From Lotus japonicus (lineage: Eukaryota; Streptophyta; Magnoliopsida; Fabales; Fabaceae), in assembly GCF_012489685.1 (NCBI RefSeq), contig NC_080043.1:2358501-2422500 (forward strand): 64,000 nucleotides of DNA, in the 5' to 3' direction. The position numbers and the translations under genes are program-made. Positions 1 through 12,726 of the stretch are shown piece after piece. The stretch's first letter is position 1. Every line of letters starts with the position of its first letter. Under the pieces are notes generated by a model that saw only the letters and a list, made by a program, of their open reading frames with translations, made no database searches and was not told the origin of the DNA.

Positions 1-73
1 GGCAAGTATAGTAGCCGCACCCCCCTTTCATCTTGAAGCTAGGTTTTCTCTTCTGAAACTTAATTTTGTTTAG

Positions 74-139
74 CCGCCCAAAGTTGCAACACTTGCAGAG
101 CCGGTTGATGTAGAAAAAGAAACTTTAAAGAAGTAGAAA
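74..139 (+). CDS. Possible last exon of a gene entering from the left
   Basis: A pyrimidine-rich stretch ending in TTTAG (about 60-73) looks like a splice acceptor. It is followed by an open frame reading PPKVATLAEPVDVEKETLKK and then a TAG stop. Downstream to about 330 the sequence is T-rich and resembles a 3' UTR. The rest of the gene would lie outside the window, so the product cannot be named. The frame is short and could be chance. Confidence 0.3.
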
Positions 140-408
140 CATAATTTTGGGTTGGAACCAACTATCAGGGTTGTTTGGAGTTTAGCCTTTGCTAGTTGTT
201 TTTGTTTATTTTATTTGTTACGGGTGACTAAGTGAGCAACGTATATTATGTAATGATTTATGTTGTAGCTTTTATTTGCAAATCACTTAAATAGCATGCA
301 TCTTGAATGAGCAAAAGATTTGTTTTGCAATGGTTTATATTGTAGCTTTTGAATATCACTTTCTAGGATTTGTTATTCATGTTATTTGATGTAAGTGATG
401 TGAGGCAT

Positions 409-583
409 TGGTAGAAGGCTCATTCTAATGGACTTAAGGTTTAAACCTATATTAATAAACTATAGATAATAAAAGGTAAAGTGCATAAGGCCCAATAACC
501 ATAAGCTCATTAGAATGAGCCTTCTACCAATTTTCTTTTGATTTTCTTCCTTTGATTTTACTTGGTAGAGTTTCTCTCTACCA
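409..583. mobile_element. Putative solo LTR, TGGTA...TACCA
   Basis: The element begins TGGTAG and ends CTACCA, the inverted termini expected of an LTR. It is flanked by GGCAT on the left and GACAT on the right, a likely 5-bp target duplication with one change. Its last 45 bases resemble the end of the LTR at 43294-43629, so both belong to one LTR family. It also contains an internal inverted repeat (about 408-430 against 509-532). Confidence 0.5.
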
Positions 584-588
584 GACAT

Positions 589-3003
589 CCCTGTTTTAAT
601 AGCTACAAATGCTAGGCATAACTCCTAATTTGATTATTTATTTGAAAAAAAATGCTAAATTAATTATGTGGCGTAACTCCTAATCTGGTTATTTGAAAAA
701 GAATGGTAAATTAATAATTATGTTATCAAAATCTCATAATCCATGCAAAAATTTGAGCATCCCAATATGTAAATTATCAAAAAAGGCAGCTAGTATAAAC
801 TAGTGTTGTTGAAATTAATAGGATAGGATCCAAAAGTGACTAATACATTTTTAATCTCTCGTATATATGGCTCAAATTTCCTATATATATTTTGGACAAA
901 GTACACAAAAATTTGATTAATTAGTATATATATGGAGTACATAGATAGGAGCATCTATGCATCAACAGAAAAAAAGGATCCATATATAGATAAGAATAAC
1001 ATCAACTCAAAGACTTATATAGAAGGAAAGAAAGAAATTAAATATGTTATTTTGACTTTTAAGTTGTCTTAATGCTGGCTTCGAACCCAGAATTTTAAGT
1101 TCGGGAGATAATTTCCAACTGGCTTAAAATTCAGAATCTCAAATTCAAAAGATAATCTCCAACTAAGAGACCATGAAGAAACCAGCTTATTCTTTATGCA
1201 GAAATTAACATTCTCAAACATTAAAAAAAAAAAAAATCCGCGAAAAATAAAATTGGAATCTCCTAACTGAAGGACAATTAACATATTTTGCACCCAGAAA
1301 GTGGCAATTAAAACATGAAAAAAAGAAGTTATACATCTGATTCCATGTCCTATTCTATAGCTAGCTAGCTTCTACCTAAAGCATATATAAACTTTAACTA
1401 ATAGCCTTCAATCTCTATTCTATATAAGTAACATGTTCCTCAGGATTCTTTTGAACATATGAAGAAACAATGAGTATAGGCTTCATCAATAACTTGCCTG
1501 GCTTCAGCCTGTGTGCCGTTGAGTAAGAACAAGAGAGAGAAAGATACAAATATCATGGAGTCATGATGTGTTGTAAAAATTGAATAACTAGCAACATCAC
1601 ATACAAGCTCGATATGTTTGAAATTAAGTCACACTATCCTCAACGATGTATTTGCTTATTAGAGCAAAATTCTCCAGAATTTAACAGGCTCGATCTTCCC
1701 GACAAAAACCGAAACATCATGTATAATATTCACCTTCACCTTCACCTTGTGCTTCTGCCATCTCTGGAGTTGGATCCACCACCGTAGTAGGAGGATAGTT
1801 TTGGCTAGAAAATGCTCTGCCACCATGTGAGAATTGGAAAAAGTCAAGTGATACTTATGAGGTTTGGGGAAATATGGGCGATCTTAGGTGTATATATGAA
1901 TAATGATAATGGATCACCCATTTTTAACCTTTGTTCTTTGACCCAACCCTCCCTACACATAGCCAAACAAGTAATGATATGGTTGTAAGTGGGAATCATT
2001 TCATTTTCTTTCTTTTTTTTTTAAAATATTTTTTAGCTCTCTTATTTCTTTTAGGTTTGCTATGCTTTATCATTTAGTAGCTCAGAGTGTTATAATTATA
2101 TTAAAAGAAAAAAATGGTTTAAAAAATTACTAAAAATTGGTTTTTATAGAAATAAAAGTGATTATTATTAGGATGTTTTGAAATAATTGATTGCTCGACA
2201 TGATATCAGAACTTCTATAGTTAAAGAGTCTAAGTTTAATCCTTGTTGCCCCTAATTCTTCTAATAAAAGTTAAACTTCAGCACACGATAGATTACTTTG
2301 TGTATTGTCCACGCTTTAATGTCAAACAAGCAAGTCTAAATAAACTCTTTATCAATGAAGAGTCATGATGTCAGAAATAATAATATAAAATCGTTCACGT
2401 GATTCTTATCTAACTTCTTAACCTTTTAAGATAATTGATTGCTTTGAAAATAATTATTGAGATATTGAATCATAAATCTTGAGAACCAATGGTTTTTGCA
2501 AAGATAAAAGTGAATATGAGATAAACCAAGGCACTATTAAGTTACTCACTGATTATAGAACATTCACATGGGGACCCTTACTTTTTTAATAATTTCATGA
2601 TGATAAAACATTCTAAAACATTCTTGTATTAATTATCATTTGATCCATATACTTTCCCTATTGTGTAACACTTCGAGTGGGTCAAGGTAGTAGAACTCGT
2701 CAACCAGGGTTTGATTTCTCTATGGACAAAATGAAAAACAAAGCAACACTCGAGGAAGACGGCAACAATTCGGGGCACTTTGGACAATATATATCAGTAT
2801 TGTATTCTAATGTGGATGCCATTGTTAGTCAAAGAATAATCACTATGTCAAGCATCTATGGATTCTAGTGTTCTGCTCATTGAAACAAAGAATCACACGC
2901 GTTAAGTATTTTAAAATAACTCTTCTTTCCAATATAAAAATTAATAATGATGGTAGACATTCACTTTTTTGAACAATCTTTAGACATACGGTTTTATACA
3001 TAG
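589..3003. other. AT-rich intergenic stretch, no supported gene
   Basis: No reading frame here has protein-family character. On the minus strand a short frame after a plausible acceptor (about 1822-1720) reads AFSSQNYPPTTVVDPTPEMA and continues acidic to a stop. It could be the last exon of a small peptide gene, but no upstream exon was found. A 63-codon frame at 2677-2868 is not recognisable. Confidence 0.4.
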
Positions 3004-3012
3004 TTTTTATCC

Positions 3013-4190
3013 GGGGTTGTCTAAATGACCCATTGTGATATTTGGGTTAAATAACCCATGATCTAGGTGGACCAATCACAATCAAGATAATTAGTTAATA
3101 TTTTTATATTTATTTATTATTTTATTTATGATTAAATATGTTTTTACTCCCTAACTTATACACACATAAATATAAAATGGTACCTGAAAAAAATATAAAG
3201 ATTTTAGTCCTTTGAAATTTTACCTTTATCTAAAATGGTTCAATATGAATTTTTTTACATCTATTTAAGTCCCTCAAAATTTCTTCCATCAGATTAAGTC
3301 CTCTTCTCCCTTTATAATTATTTCAAAACCTAGAAATTCATATCTTCATTTCCAAAATCCCTCCATCTTCTTCATCTTGTGTGGGAGTGATTTTGTGGGT
3401 TGCATCAGTGTGGCTGACGCAGTCAATTCACTTGGCATGGGGCTAAGCCATTTACGAAATGATCTTGATTGTATTCTAAATTGAATACATATATTGGAAT
3501 AATATGTTGAGTTATTTTCCCTCAGCGTATTTTATGTTTGCTGCACTGTTTGCAATATTAGCAGATTTGTAATGTTTGCTGCACAAAGGCGTTGACAAAC
3601 TTCACATTCAAAATTAATGCCATTTAGATACTGTATTTCTTTTATGTTGATGTTTGTGAAAAAGTTGAAACCCAACATTTATGCGATTGGAAGCTTAGGA
3701 AGCGTGATCTTTTCATCCCAAGAGATGAACATGAGATGTAAATGTGAATTTTAGATGGCGAACAAACAAAACATAAAAATTGTAAATGGCAATGCCCTGC
3801 CTACTTGTAAAGTGTTTCCAATATAATTGTAAATGAAATGAGGGTTTTGGAGATGAAGATATGAATTTTTGGGTTTTGAAATAATTATGAAGGGCGAAGA
3901 GGACTTAATTTGATGGAAGAAATTTTTAAGGGACTGAAATAGATGTAAAAAAATCCACATGGAATCATTTTAGATCGAAAATAAAATTTCGAAGGGCTAA
4001 AATCTTTATATTTTTTTCAAATACCATTTTATATTTATGTGTATAAGTTAGGGACCAAAACCATATTTAACCCTAAATAAATAAATTAATAAAATATAAA
4101 AATTTCAACTAATTATCTTGAATGTGATTGGTCCACTTAAATTATGGGTTATTTAACCCAAGTATCACCATAGGTTATTTAGACAATCCC
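3013..4190. mobile_element. Long-TIR element, Mutator-like, 9-bp TSD
   Basis: The two ends are inverted copies of each other over roughly 390 bp, starting GGGGTTGTCT on the left and ending AGACAATCCC on the right. The element is flanked on both sides by the same 9 bases, TTTTTATCC (3004-3012 and 4191-4199). A 9-bp duplication with long TIRs fits Mutator-like elements. The roughly 400-bp centre has no recognisable transposase, so the element is non-autonomous. A 171-bp relative sits in a PFK intron at 38359-38529. Confidence 0.75.
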
Positions 4191-4814
4191 TTTTTATCCA
4201 CCTCAAATTGTAATGGGGTTTAAAGACTCACAAATACATATGTCTAAGGAATATTTATAACGTGTATGACTCTCTATCATTACTTTATAAAAATGTATTG
4301 AATTACATATCGACAGTCTCACTTATTTCCATCTGTATCGTTAATATAAAGTTGTAGTTTTTATTTTATAAACAATATGAATTATATTAAATGAAGTACA
4401 AGAGATACTTCAACTCAATACAAATGAGGTAAGAGGAGGAAATAAATTAAGAGTAGTAGCAATACAATTAACATCAAAAGAGAGGACCTCCTACTACTAA
4501 AAAAACCCACCACCCACCACCTCCTTAGAGATAAATTAGAGAACACATGCCTCGTTAAAATTTTACCAGGAAAAACCCCTTAGAAAAAATATAAAGTTGT
4601 AGTGACTTTTTGTAAAAATGAAATCATTTCAATGTTGTTTCCCATGCAATTTTTGTCGTGCTAACCACTACCACACTCATCACTACTTAAGTCAATACCG
4701 TCTAGGTCTTCTTCAATGCAATTTATTTCGTACTAACCACTGCCATTCATCACTGTTATATGTCCATACCATGATCTTCTTTAAGAAACGTATCTATCAC
4801 CATAAGCTCTCTAA

Positions 4815-5944
4815 GAGCAACTCCAATGCTAAAGGGCTCTTAAACACTATTCTGTACTATTCATGTGGGCCCGTACTGCCACATCAGACTTAAGAGCCTG
4901 AAGCAAATTTTACTCCAACCCATGGGTTCTTAAATTACTATTACAAGGGTCCCACCATACAACATTAATTTATAATATTTACTTTCACCCAATTTAGATT
5001 TAAAATTTAATATTAAATCAATACTATAATTAAATTTAATTATTTCCTTTTAATTTCCTTAATACTACAATTAAATATTAATGTTTGGGCTGAAAGTAAA
5101 AAAAAAAAATTGGGCTGAAAGTAAAAAAAAAAAAAAAAAAATTGGACTGAAAGTGAGATGACCGGGTAAACCGGTCAACTCAAGCCCTAACGAGAAAAAA
5201 CCGGCTCCAGCCGGTCCACAACGGCTTGATGACCAGCTCAGCAGGTCACCCCATATATAAACATCATTTCCTCTCCCTTCCTCACATTTTAACCTAGCCG
5301 CTCCTCTCTCTTTCTCTCTGGTTCTTCATCTTCTTCCGCTTCTCTTCCTCTGATTTTTTCCTCTTCTTCTGGTCTTCTTCAAACCATATTCTTCCTCATC
5401 CTCTCTTCTTGCCCCCTCCACCATTTCCGCCCCCAACCGCCACCAAAGCTTCAAACTGGACCCAACCCTACCCCAACGCCCCCAAGCAACGATTTTTTCA
5501 CCAAATCGGAGTCAACAAGCACATGGATCGGACATGCAACGATCTAATGATGAATTTTTTTAATGTAAATATCAATGTGCAGGGTAAAAGTTTGATTATT
5601 TATTGTAAAATTTTGAATTTTTGTTGTAAAGTTTGATTTTTTTATGTAAAGTTTGAATTTTTATTCATAAAGTTTTGATTTTGTTTCTATTAATGGTGCT
5701 TCTTCCCATTCTTTTGTTGATTTAGTATTCAGTTCCTTCCCTCTAAAATCAGTTGATGAACAAGTGAGAGAAAAAAATAATATTTTAACTAAGAGCCCAA
5801 AAAGCAAAGACTCTTGCGCAAGAGCCTCTGCACTGTAGCTAAGGGCTTCTTCCTGCCAACTCAACACTCTCCAATGCAGGAAAAAAATAAGAGCCGGCTC
5901 TTAGCAACTCCAGCTGGGCTAAGAGCCCAGCATTGGAGTTGCTC
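4815..5944. mobile_element. PIF/Harbinger-like non-autonomous element, TAA TSD
   Basis: The left end GAGCAACTCCAATGC and the right end GCATTGGAGTTGCTC are perfect inverted copies, each flanked by TAA. Three-base TAA or TTA target duplications are typical of PIF/Harbinger and Tourist elements. The 1.13-kb body holds a pyrimidine-rich promoter-like block (about 5270-5400) and a short frame at 5409-5636 with a proline-rich start and WTQPYPNAP. No transposase is present. Confidence 0.75.
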
Positions 5945-5947
5945 TAA

Positions 5948-7708
5948 GTTGCAAAAGAATGAAAAAGCATACCCTCCATTGAAATAATGAGATGTTATAC
6001 AAAACCCACGATAAACAAAAGATGGAGAGAAAAGAAATAAAGGGTAAGAAACAAACTAATGAGAGTACAGCAGTAGTTTTGGACGGTAGTGGATCACTTT
6101 AATTTAGGCTAAGTGTAGATTTATTTTGACGTACGCATATGTAATTTAATTAATTCATATATCTCAAAATATTAATAAAGACATTAGATTTACCCCATTA
6201 AATTTAACGTGGAAAAAAAATAGAATTTTAACACGTTAATTTCAATGTAAATTCACATTAAATTCAACGGAAATTTAATGCACGCTAGACCAAGCCCACA
6301 CAACTGCAAATGGCTTGAGGGGGAACATCAAAAGTGGTTAATTCCTAGTGGCACCTGAAAGCAGAAATGGGATATCTAATGTTCTGTACCTCAAGAAAAG
6401 ATATAGATTTGTTCAAAAAAGAAAAGATATAGATAGATTGAATGCAAATGTTTTCTATCAAAATAACTTTGAGGAAAAACTCGTGGATTCGTTTATCAAA
6501 CTGCAATCTCTCACAAACACCTCCAAACAGCATAGTATTTTATGAATGCTACAAATAAAATACTACATTTTAATGTTTCGGTCATTTAAATTCATTAAAG
6601 TTTTCGAATTTCTCATCTAAACATAGTATTGTTTAGTGTTCTGGCCGATGACTGACAACAGGCCCAAATGCCATCTTGGAAGGCCCAAACAGAGATACCC
6701 AATTTCAGGATCAAGTCCCGTTGACAAAAAAAAACAAGGATCAAGTCCCCAATTAGACCCAAAAAAAGCAGAGCTTCTATTGTTCTAATCAGCTGGCTTA
6801 AGAGCTTTGATTAAACACTACGCTCTTGATACATATCACATTGTTTTATTATTGCTCTTCTTTGACTGAGATTCTCCAAGAAAAACTTGAGAACATACAA
6901 AGATTTGGGTTAGATTACATTAGTGAGTTACTAATTTTCCAAATTCTAACCAACGAACTGAGTCAGAAATTTCTGTTAAGCAACTATCAACTGCCCCCAA
7001 ATGACATGGGCAATATGTTGTAAAAGTCCAAGCTCATAAAAAGAACATAGTGGAAGGAGCTACTCCACTTATGTATAAGGTCTACTGCATACGACTTGAA
7101 GAAGAAAGTAGCCAATGCTTTTGGTTCCTTTAGATAGATACCTGTTTATGAACATTAGAACTGATTTTTCATTCTCAGAACTTTTTGGGTTGATTTTAGT
7201 TGCAAAGACAATTCTGAAATGAGAACTACAAAATCGAATTTTTTTTTCATAACTAATTGTGAGATTTTCATATTATCCTACATATAAATCACTACGCTAA
7301 ATGCGTATGAAAATTTAAACGAATTCAATTTAAATTAATTTTTACCATAATAAAATCCACCAAAATCTATAGTTGAAAATTAAATCAAAATCAACTTTTG
7401 AGAGAAGCTCACATGTTTGGATTAATTTCTTAATTTCTAAAATCAAGAAACTACTGACAACAATATCTCACTATAATTTATTCTAACTTTAGAATCTATT
7501 GTAGAATGATTGTAACTAGTCATCGCATGTTTACTTCAATACACATAAGATTGAGTTTTGAATTCCTCTTTCTTTCTTAAATTGGTCTTCTAGAGTTCAC
7601 TTCGTAAACAAATGTCAAATAATTTACTTAGATAATAAATTTTGAATATAAGTGATAATCTATAATGATGATAATCATAATAATAAGAATATTTTTTTTG
7701 GTTTATAA
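5948..7708. other. Intergenic, no feature recognised
   Basis: The sequence is AT-rich. Overlapping frames at 6345-6545 on both strands are mirror readings of one another without codon character. I see no gene, RNA or complete element. Confidence 0.4.
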
Positions 7709-7717
7709 TAATAAGAA

Positions 7718-8091
7718 GGCTTAAATAAATTTTTTGTCCCTTCAAAATACAATATTTTTGTTTTTCATCCTTAGAAAATATTTTGTGTTTACCATCCTCC
7801 AAAAATTACATGTTCTATTTTTAGTCCTTGTAGTCACATTTTCATCCAAATAAAACGGAATAACACATAGCATGAGTTAAATAGTTATTATATTAAGTGA
7901 TTATTATGTTTATTCATTTATACTCTTGCATTAATTATGTTTATTTTGTTTAGTTTGGATGGAAAAATGTGACGAAAATGACTAAAAAACAAAACATATA
8001 ATTTTGGGAGGATGTTAAACAAGAAAAATATTTTCTAGGGACTAAAAACAAAAATGATGTATTTTACAGGGACCAAAAACTTATTTAAGCC
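7718..8091. mobile_element. 374-bp MITE with 9-bp TSD
   Basis: Ends GGCTTAAATAA and TTATTTAAGCC are exact inverted copies, and inverted similarity continues for about 110 bp. Both sides carry TAATAAGAA (7709-7717 and 8092-8100), a perfect 9-bp duplication. The size of the duplication points to a Mutator-type transposase acting in trans. There is no coding capacity. Confidence 0.75.
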
Positions 8092-8100
8092 TAATAAGAA

Positions 8101-9585
8101 TATGAAAATGAATTTCTATTATAAATAATAAGAAAAGTACTAGTAAATTTGCATTTAAATCATGTTGACATAGGAGAATATGCACCTAAATTTTGATGTT
8201 GTGTTTAATTCAGAGAGTTGATATAGTGAATTAGTGATAAACTCACTCTGAAATTTAATACTCCTATGATGGAGGTGGACTAAAATCTACCGTTAGAACT
8301 GAAAAAGCGTCAATTACTCCTATCAATGTGCATGAGTTTTTTCCAAATGCGTCAATTACTGCTGCACAGTAATCTGAAACTACTGATTCAAAGTTTCAAA
8401 TAAATGGGAGGAGAAAAAAAATCTATTCAAAATTTGAATCAAAATCCAACAATACTTGGTTAGATATGATTAATAACCACGTCACGTGCTGTAAATTTTG
8501 ACTAAACCCAAGGTCTTTGGAAATTGAATTAGCCATGAAAATTCCATTGACCGCTACATTTGGAAACACCCTTCATTGTCATCATGGCCCTGTGTGAAAG
8601 GGTGAAAGTTCTCTCACTTTTCTGGAATCACTGTTGAAAGGTAAGGACACTGAAAGATCCTTTCTAAACCAAGGAAGAAGCCAGAATCTCAGACTCATTT
8701 TGACCTTTTACCTTGGATCTAAAAGGTGATATATAAAGTGTACTTATTTTTGCATTTCAATGGTTATGCTATCTACCCTGATATCTAATGCAGAGCAAAA
8801 ATAGGGTACCCTGCAGTGAAGGGGTTTGAAGTTTGAACCATAAAATCCTAATAGGATTGTCAGTATGTATCTTTTTCTTTGTAGTACAGAAAGTTAGACA
8901 GAAAGAGAAAGAAAAGCTAGATTCTCATTTTCTTATTTGTTTTTTCTTTTTCAATGATTATGAAAATTACAAGCGTGGGAAACTGGGAATTATTAGTGTT
9001 CCTTGTGTGTTGAGGGTGACCATTATTAGAGTTGGTGGAAGAGGGAGTTTCAATTTGGTTCTTTCTCCTTTTTTTTTTTGAATTGAAGAACATTTCCCCA
9101 TGATTATCATCATATATGAAAATTCTTCTATAACTGAGTTTGAAGGTATAATAGATTATTTGCATGTTTGAATATATGATGGAAGATATTCCTCGATGGA
9201 CAAATACAAAAGTTAAGAGAAGTTGCTTCAGTGATTTTGATTAACCTGAGTTTTCAAGGGTTATCTAAACATGCACTATAAGAGAAATTTATGTGAATAG
9301 TTAATGTGTCAAAATTAATTTTAATGAAAAATAAGTTATTGTGATGTAATATTTTTTCTGTTAACCTTCTATCTTAGTCATAGTAGTTGTTGTCTCTTAT
9401 TTAGCTTCATTCACTGTGCCTGTCAGAGGTTTGTTTTAAAAAATGCATCCATCTTTGTCCTTTTTTTATGAATTTTTTTGTCTTTATGATTCTTATTGTT
9501 CTTATTATAATACTGTTTATTAGGCTTTGCCTCCAAAGTTTTGCACACCTGGCTTCTCTGCTTGCAAAATTGCACCAATTCCCTC
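8101..9585. other. Upstream region of the IQD gene
   Basis: This AT-rich stretch has overlapping low-complexity frames (8833-9165) that do not look coding. It presumably contains distal promoter sequence of the gene that starts at 9775. No specific regulatory motif could be supported. Confidence 0.35.
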
Positions 9586-9597
9586 TATTATATATAC
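9586..9597 (+). promoter_or_regulatory. Possible TATA box of the IQD gene
   Basis: TATTATATATAC lies about 180 bp before the IQD start codon, at a reasonable distance for a TATA box followed by a 5' UTR of about 150 nt. This rests on the motif and position only. Confidence 0.35.
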
Positions 9598-9774
9598 TGC
9601 ACTAGGCACCACTTGTTTTTGTTTGGTGATTACACTTGTTCACCTGCATTGCATGCTTGTTCTCTCTATTATCAGAAGGAAACAAACCTGAGCAGTGAGT
9701 TGGTTCACATTTGAGTTTGAATTTGACATTGTTAATATCTCCCTCCAGATTGTGACACAGATTGAGACTCTATT

Positions 9775-12040
9775 ATGGGCAAAGCTACAAGGTGGTTAAA
9801 GGGGTTGTTGGGGATGAAGAAGGAGAAGGAGCACTGTGACAAGCCTGGATCATTGGCTTTGGAGAAGAAACGGTCAAGGAAGGATGAGGTGAGACACAGC
9901 AATGTTGTGGCATATGATAATGCTTGGCTCAGAACCTATGAGAAAGAGGTTGAAAAGAACAAACAAGCCACTCTTGTGAAGTCATTTAGCCATGGCAGAT
10001 GCACATTGTCTAGTGGAAGCAGGGAGAGATGGTGGGCTGCTTTGAAGATCCAATCTTTCTTCAGAGGTTATTTGGTATGTGACCAACTTCTACTGTGTTT
10101 GGTTTAGCTTTTGTAAATCAACTTTGTTTCCAATATCAATTCTAGTAAGAAGCTATGAAGTGGAGCTTTTAGTAGCATGTTTGTATTCTGTCCAAATCAA
10201 GTTTGGCACACAGAAGCCCCATAAGTTTCTTTCATAATTACTTTTATGGCTAGAATCAATACATGTTTGGATACACAATGGAAAACAGACGGTGAACCAA
10301 AATCACTATAGACAGAAACAACTTCACTTTGGTTTCACATTTGTTTTCCACCATCTATCCAAACATATATAGACTCGCATTGATTATTGTGTCCTCCACT
10401 CAACAAATACTACAGACTTTGTATCCATTCTACCAAAGTTTGTATCAAATTGATTACCCTGCAGTTGTTGTCTGTCATTTCTGTCCATTTGCTGAATTAA
10501 TTGTATTGTTCTCTGAATGTTAATGCTTGCAGCTTTGTCTCTGCAGGAAATATAATTGGTTTTGTTAGATATGATGTGCTTTGCTTGATTAATACTCCTA
10601 TAAGATTCTGTCTTTTGTTTCTGCTTCTTTAATGAAAAAGTATTGATTTCCAATGCTCTTCTTATCTTTATAGCACTAAACTAATGATATAGTGCATGTT
10701 TGGATACACGGTCACAGTGAGTCAAAAACACGGTCACAGTTTTCCACTGTATTTCCAAATATGCACATAATCTTGGACCCATTTGCCTATGGCTAATTTA
10801 TGCTGCAAACGTTTTCTAATGCTATAATTTGTAGTATGTTCTGTCAGCATTTCAACTATAATAATTATACAATATGTTGCATCCAGGCACGAAAGGCTCT
10901 TCGAGCACTCAAAGGATTGGTCAAGTTACAAGCTCTTGTAAGAGGGTATCTAGTTAGAAAAAGAGTTGCTGAAACTCTTCACAGCATGCAAGCTCTGATA
11001 AGAGCTCAATCTGTTGTTCGATCACAGAGAGCTCGCCGTTCCATGAACAAGGAGAACATGTTTCAACCACAAATTCCTGCAAGAAAATGTTTGGTAACTA
11101 TAAACTTGTTCCTCAATCAACTTCAATTAAGATTAGTCTCATTTGCTCTTGTGATAACATGTTTGTAAATTCTTTTACAATTGATTTTAGAACCAAAATC
11201 AATTCTGGGAAGAAGCATATATTATATTATTAGCTTTGGATGACCTGATCCATTCTGAGGAAAAATAAGCTGACTTAAACATGTTACATGCAGGCTTGTT
11301 AATAGTGCGTTATAGCGGCGCAATAGCCTATAGCGTAGCGCCCTAGGGGTTCACCTCTATTTGCCGCTATAGCGTCGCAATAGCGCTCGAAATAATAGCG
11401 TTTTTTGGGTTTGCTGCTACACTACGCTATCCGCCATTAACAACCCTGGTTATATGTTGTTTCTATCTTGTAGGCACGCTTTGATGAAACAAGAAATGAG
11501 TTACATGGTAGAAGGGTTGCTCATAGGCCCAAAATTGTTCTGGTGGACACTCCGCACAATCACAGGTCTTCTTCAAGATCTAGGTGCATTGCCACTACAA
11601 TGTCTGAATGTGGAGAAGACTTGCATTCTCAAACAATATCATCATCCTCTCTTCCTGTTCCGGGTCGAATCTCAGTTAATGGATGCCAACATCTTCAAGA
11701 TTTTGAGTGGTGCTTCAATGTCGGTGAACATAAATTCTCCACTGCTCAGAACACACCTCGTTTAGCAAATTGTGTGATGCTATATAATGCCCCAGCTTCT
11801 CCTATGAAGAGTGTTTGTGGAGATTGCTCCAATTTCCCAAGCTACATGGCCAATACTCAATCATCTAAGGCAAAACTAAGGTCTCATAGTGCTCCAAAGC
11901 AAAGGCCTGACCCCAAGAAAAGGCTTCCATTCAATGAAATTATGGCCACAAGGAATAGCACAAGTGATGTTAGAATGCAGTGGTCATCATCATCCAATCC
12001 ACAAGCAAAAGAATGTTATTGTTTTAACAAGGTTATTTAA
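9775..12040 (+). CDS. IQD: IQ67-domain calmodulin-binding protein (IQD family)
   Basis: Exons are 9775-10074, 10887-11093 and 11474-12040, giving 357 aa, all introns in phase 0 with GT-AG ends. The N-terminus is basic ([19 protein letters not shown]). The IQ67 domain spans about residues 86-152. Its first IQ motif [12 protein letters not shown] (92-103) is split by intron 1, as is typical of the family. A second follows ([13 protein letters not shown], 114-126), and a third partial repeat begins near 134. The C-terminus carries the DUF4005-type block with [23 protein letters not shown] proteins bind calmodulin and act as scaffolds at microtubules, membranes or the nucleus. The exact subfamily member cannot be told by eye. 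Intron 2 contains a 158-bp hAT-like MITE. Confidence 0.92.
11291..11448. mobile_element. hAT-like MITE in IQD intron 2
   Basis: The left end CAGGCTTGTTAAT and right end ATTAACAACCCTG are near-inverted copies. The flanks GTTACATG (11283-11290) and GTTATATG (11449-11456) form an 8-bp duplication with one change, the hAT signature. The interior is rich in GCGCTAT/ATAGCGC-type motifs. It lies wholly inside the intron, clear of both splice sites. Confidence 0.65.
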
Positions 12041-12556
12041 AGATTTCAGTTAGTTACTGCACTCAAAAACATCCTACATTCACGATATGACTCATATTTT
12101 CATCAAGATCGAACAATAGACATGTCTTAGAATTTAAGACATTGGGTCAAGATCGACAGTTCAAATTTGGTGATTGAGTGACTTTAGAGATTCTCGACTA
12201 TAGGGAATCCATTTCCGCTGGTGTTAGTTGCAGAACCAAGAGGAAAATTTGAGAGGATACTCATGAAGTAAAGATGTTTTCTACTTTTGAATTTCTGTTT
12301 TCACTAGTGGTCACAACTTGCAGATAATAGAACTTCTATTGGTATAAGAGTATATTTTCTATCTTGTTCTTTTACTTATAATGAATGATTCGCTTGTAAT
12401 AAAAGATTTGGTTTGGTTTATAATTGAAACAGTTCTATGGTGCTTTTAGAATGTGGCAAGGACCTCACAAGAAATAAGAAATCAGATGCATTCGTTTGTC
12501 TTTATTTATCCATTAGATTGGATGAGAATGTGATTTTTCTTAATGAATAATTATTT

Positions 12557-12726
12557 ATTCACACCTCAAAGATGAGGTGGAAAGAGGTAGAGAAGGAGAG
12601 ATATAAGAAGAAGAGAAAAAAGAGAAATATATATATATAAGATGTGATAGATGATAAGAGATTAAGAGGAGAGAGATAGAAATAAAAATATGTAAAAATA
12701 AAATGTATAGAAAATGAGGTGTGAAT
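12557..12726. mobile_element. Short TIR element (MITE) downstream of IQD
   Basis: ATTCACACCTCA at the left and TGAGGTGTGAAT at the right are exact inverted 12-mers about 170 bp apart, with a purine-rich AG-repeat interior. Flanks are AT-rich and the target duplication is ambiguous (TA or a few bases), so the superfamily is not assigned. Confidence 0.5.
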
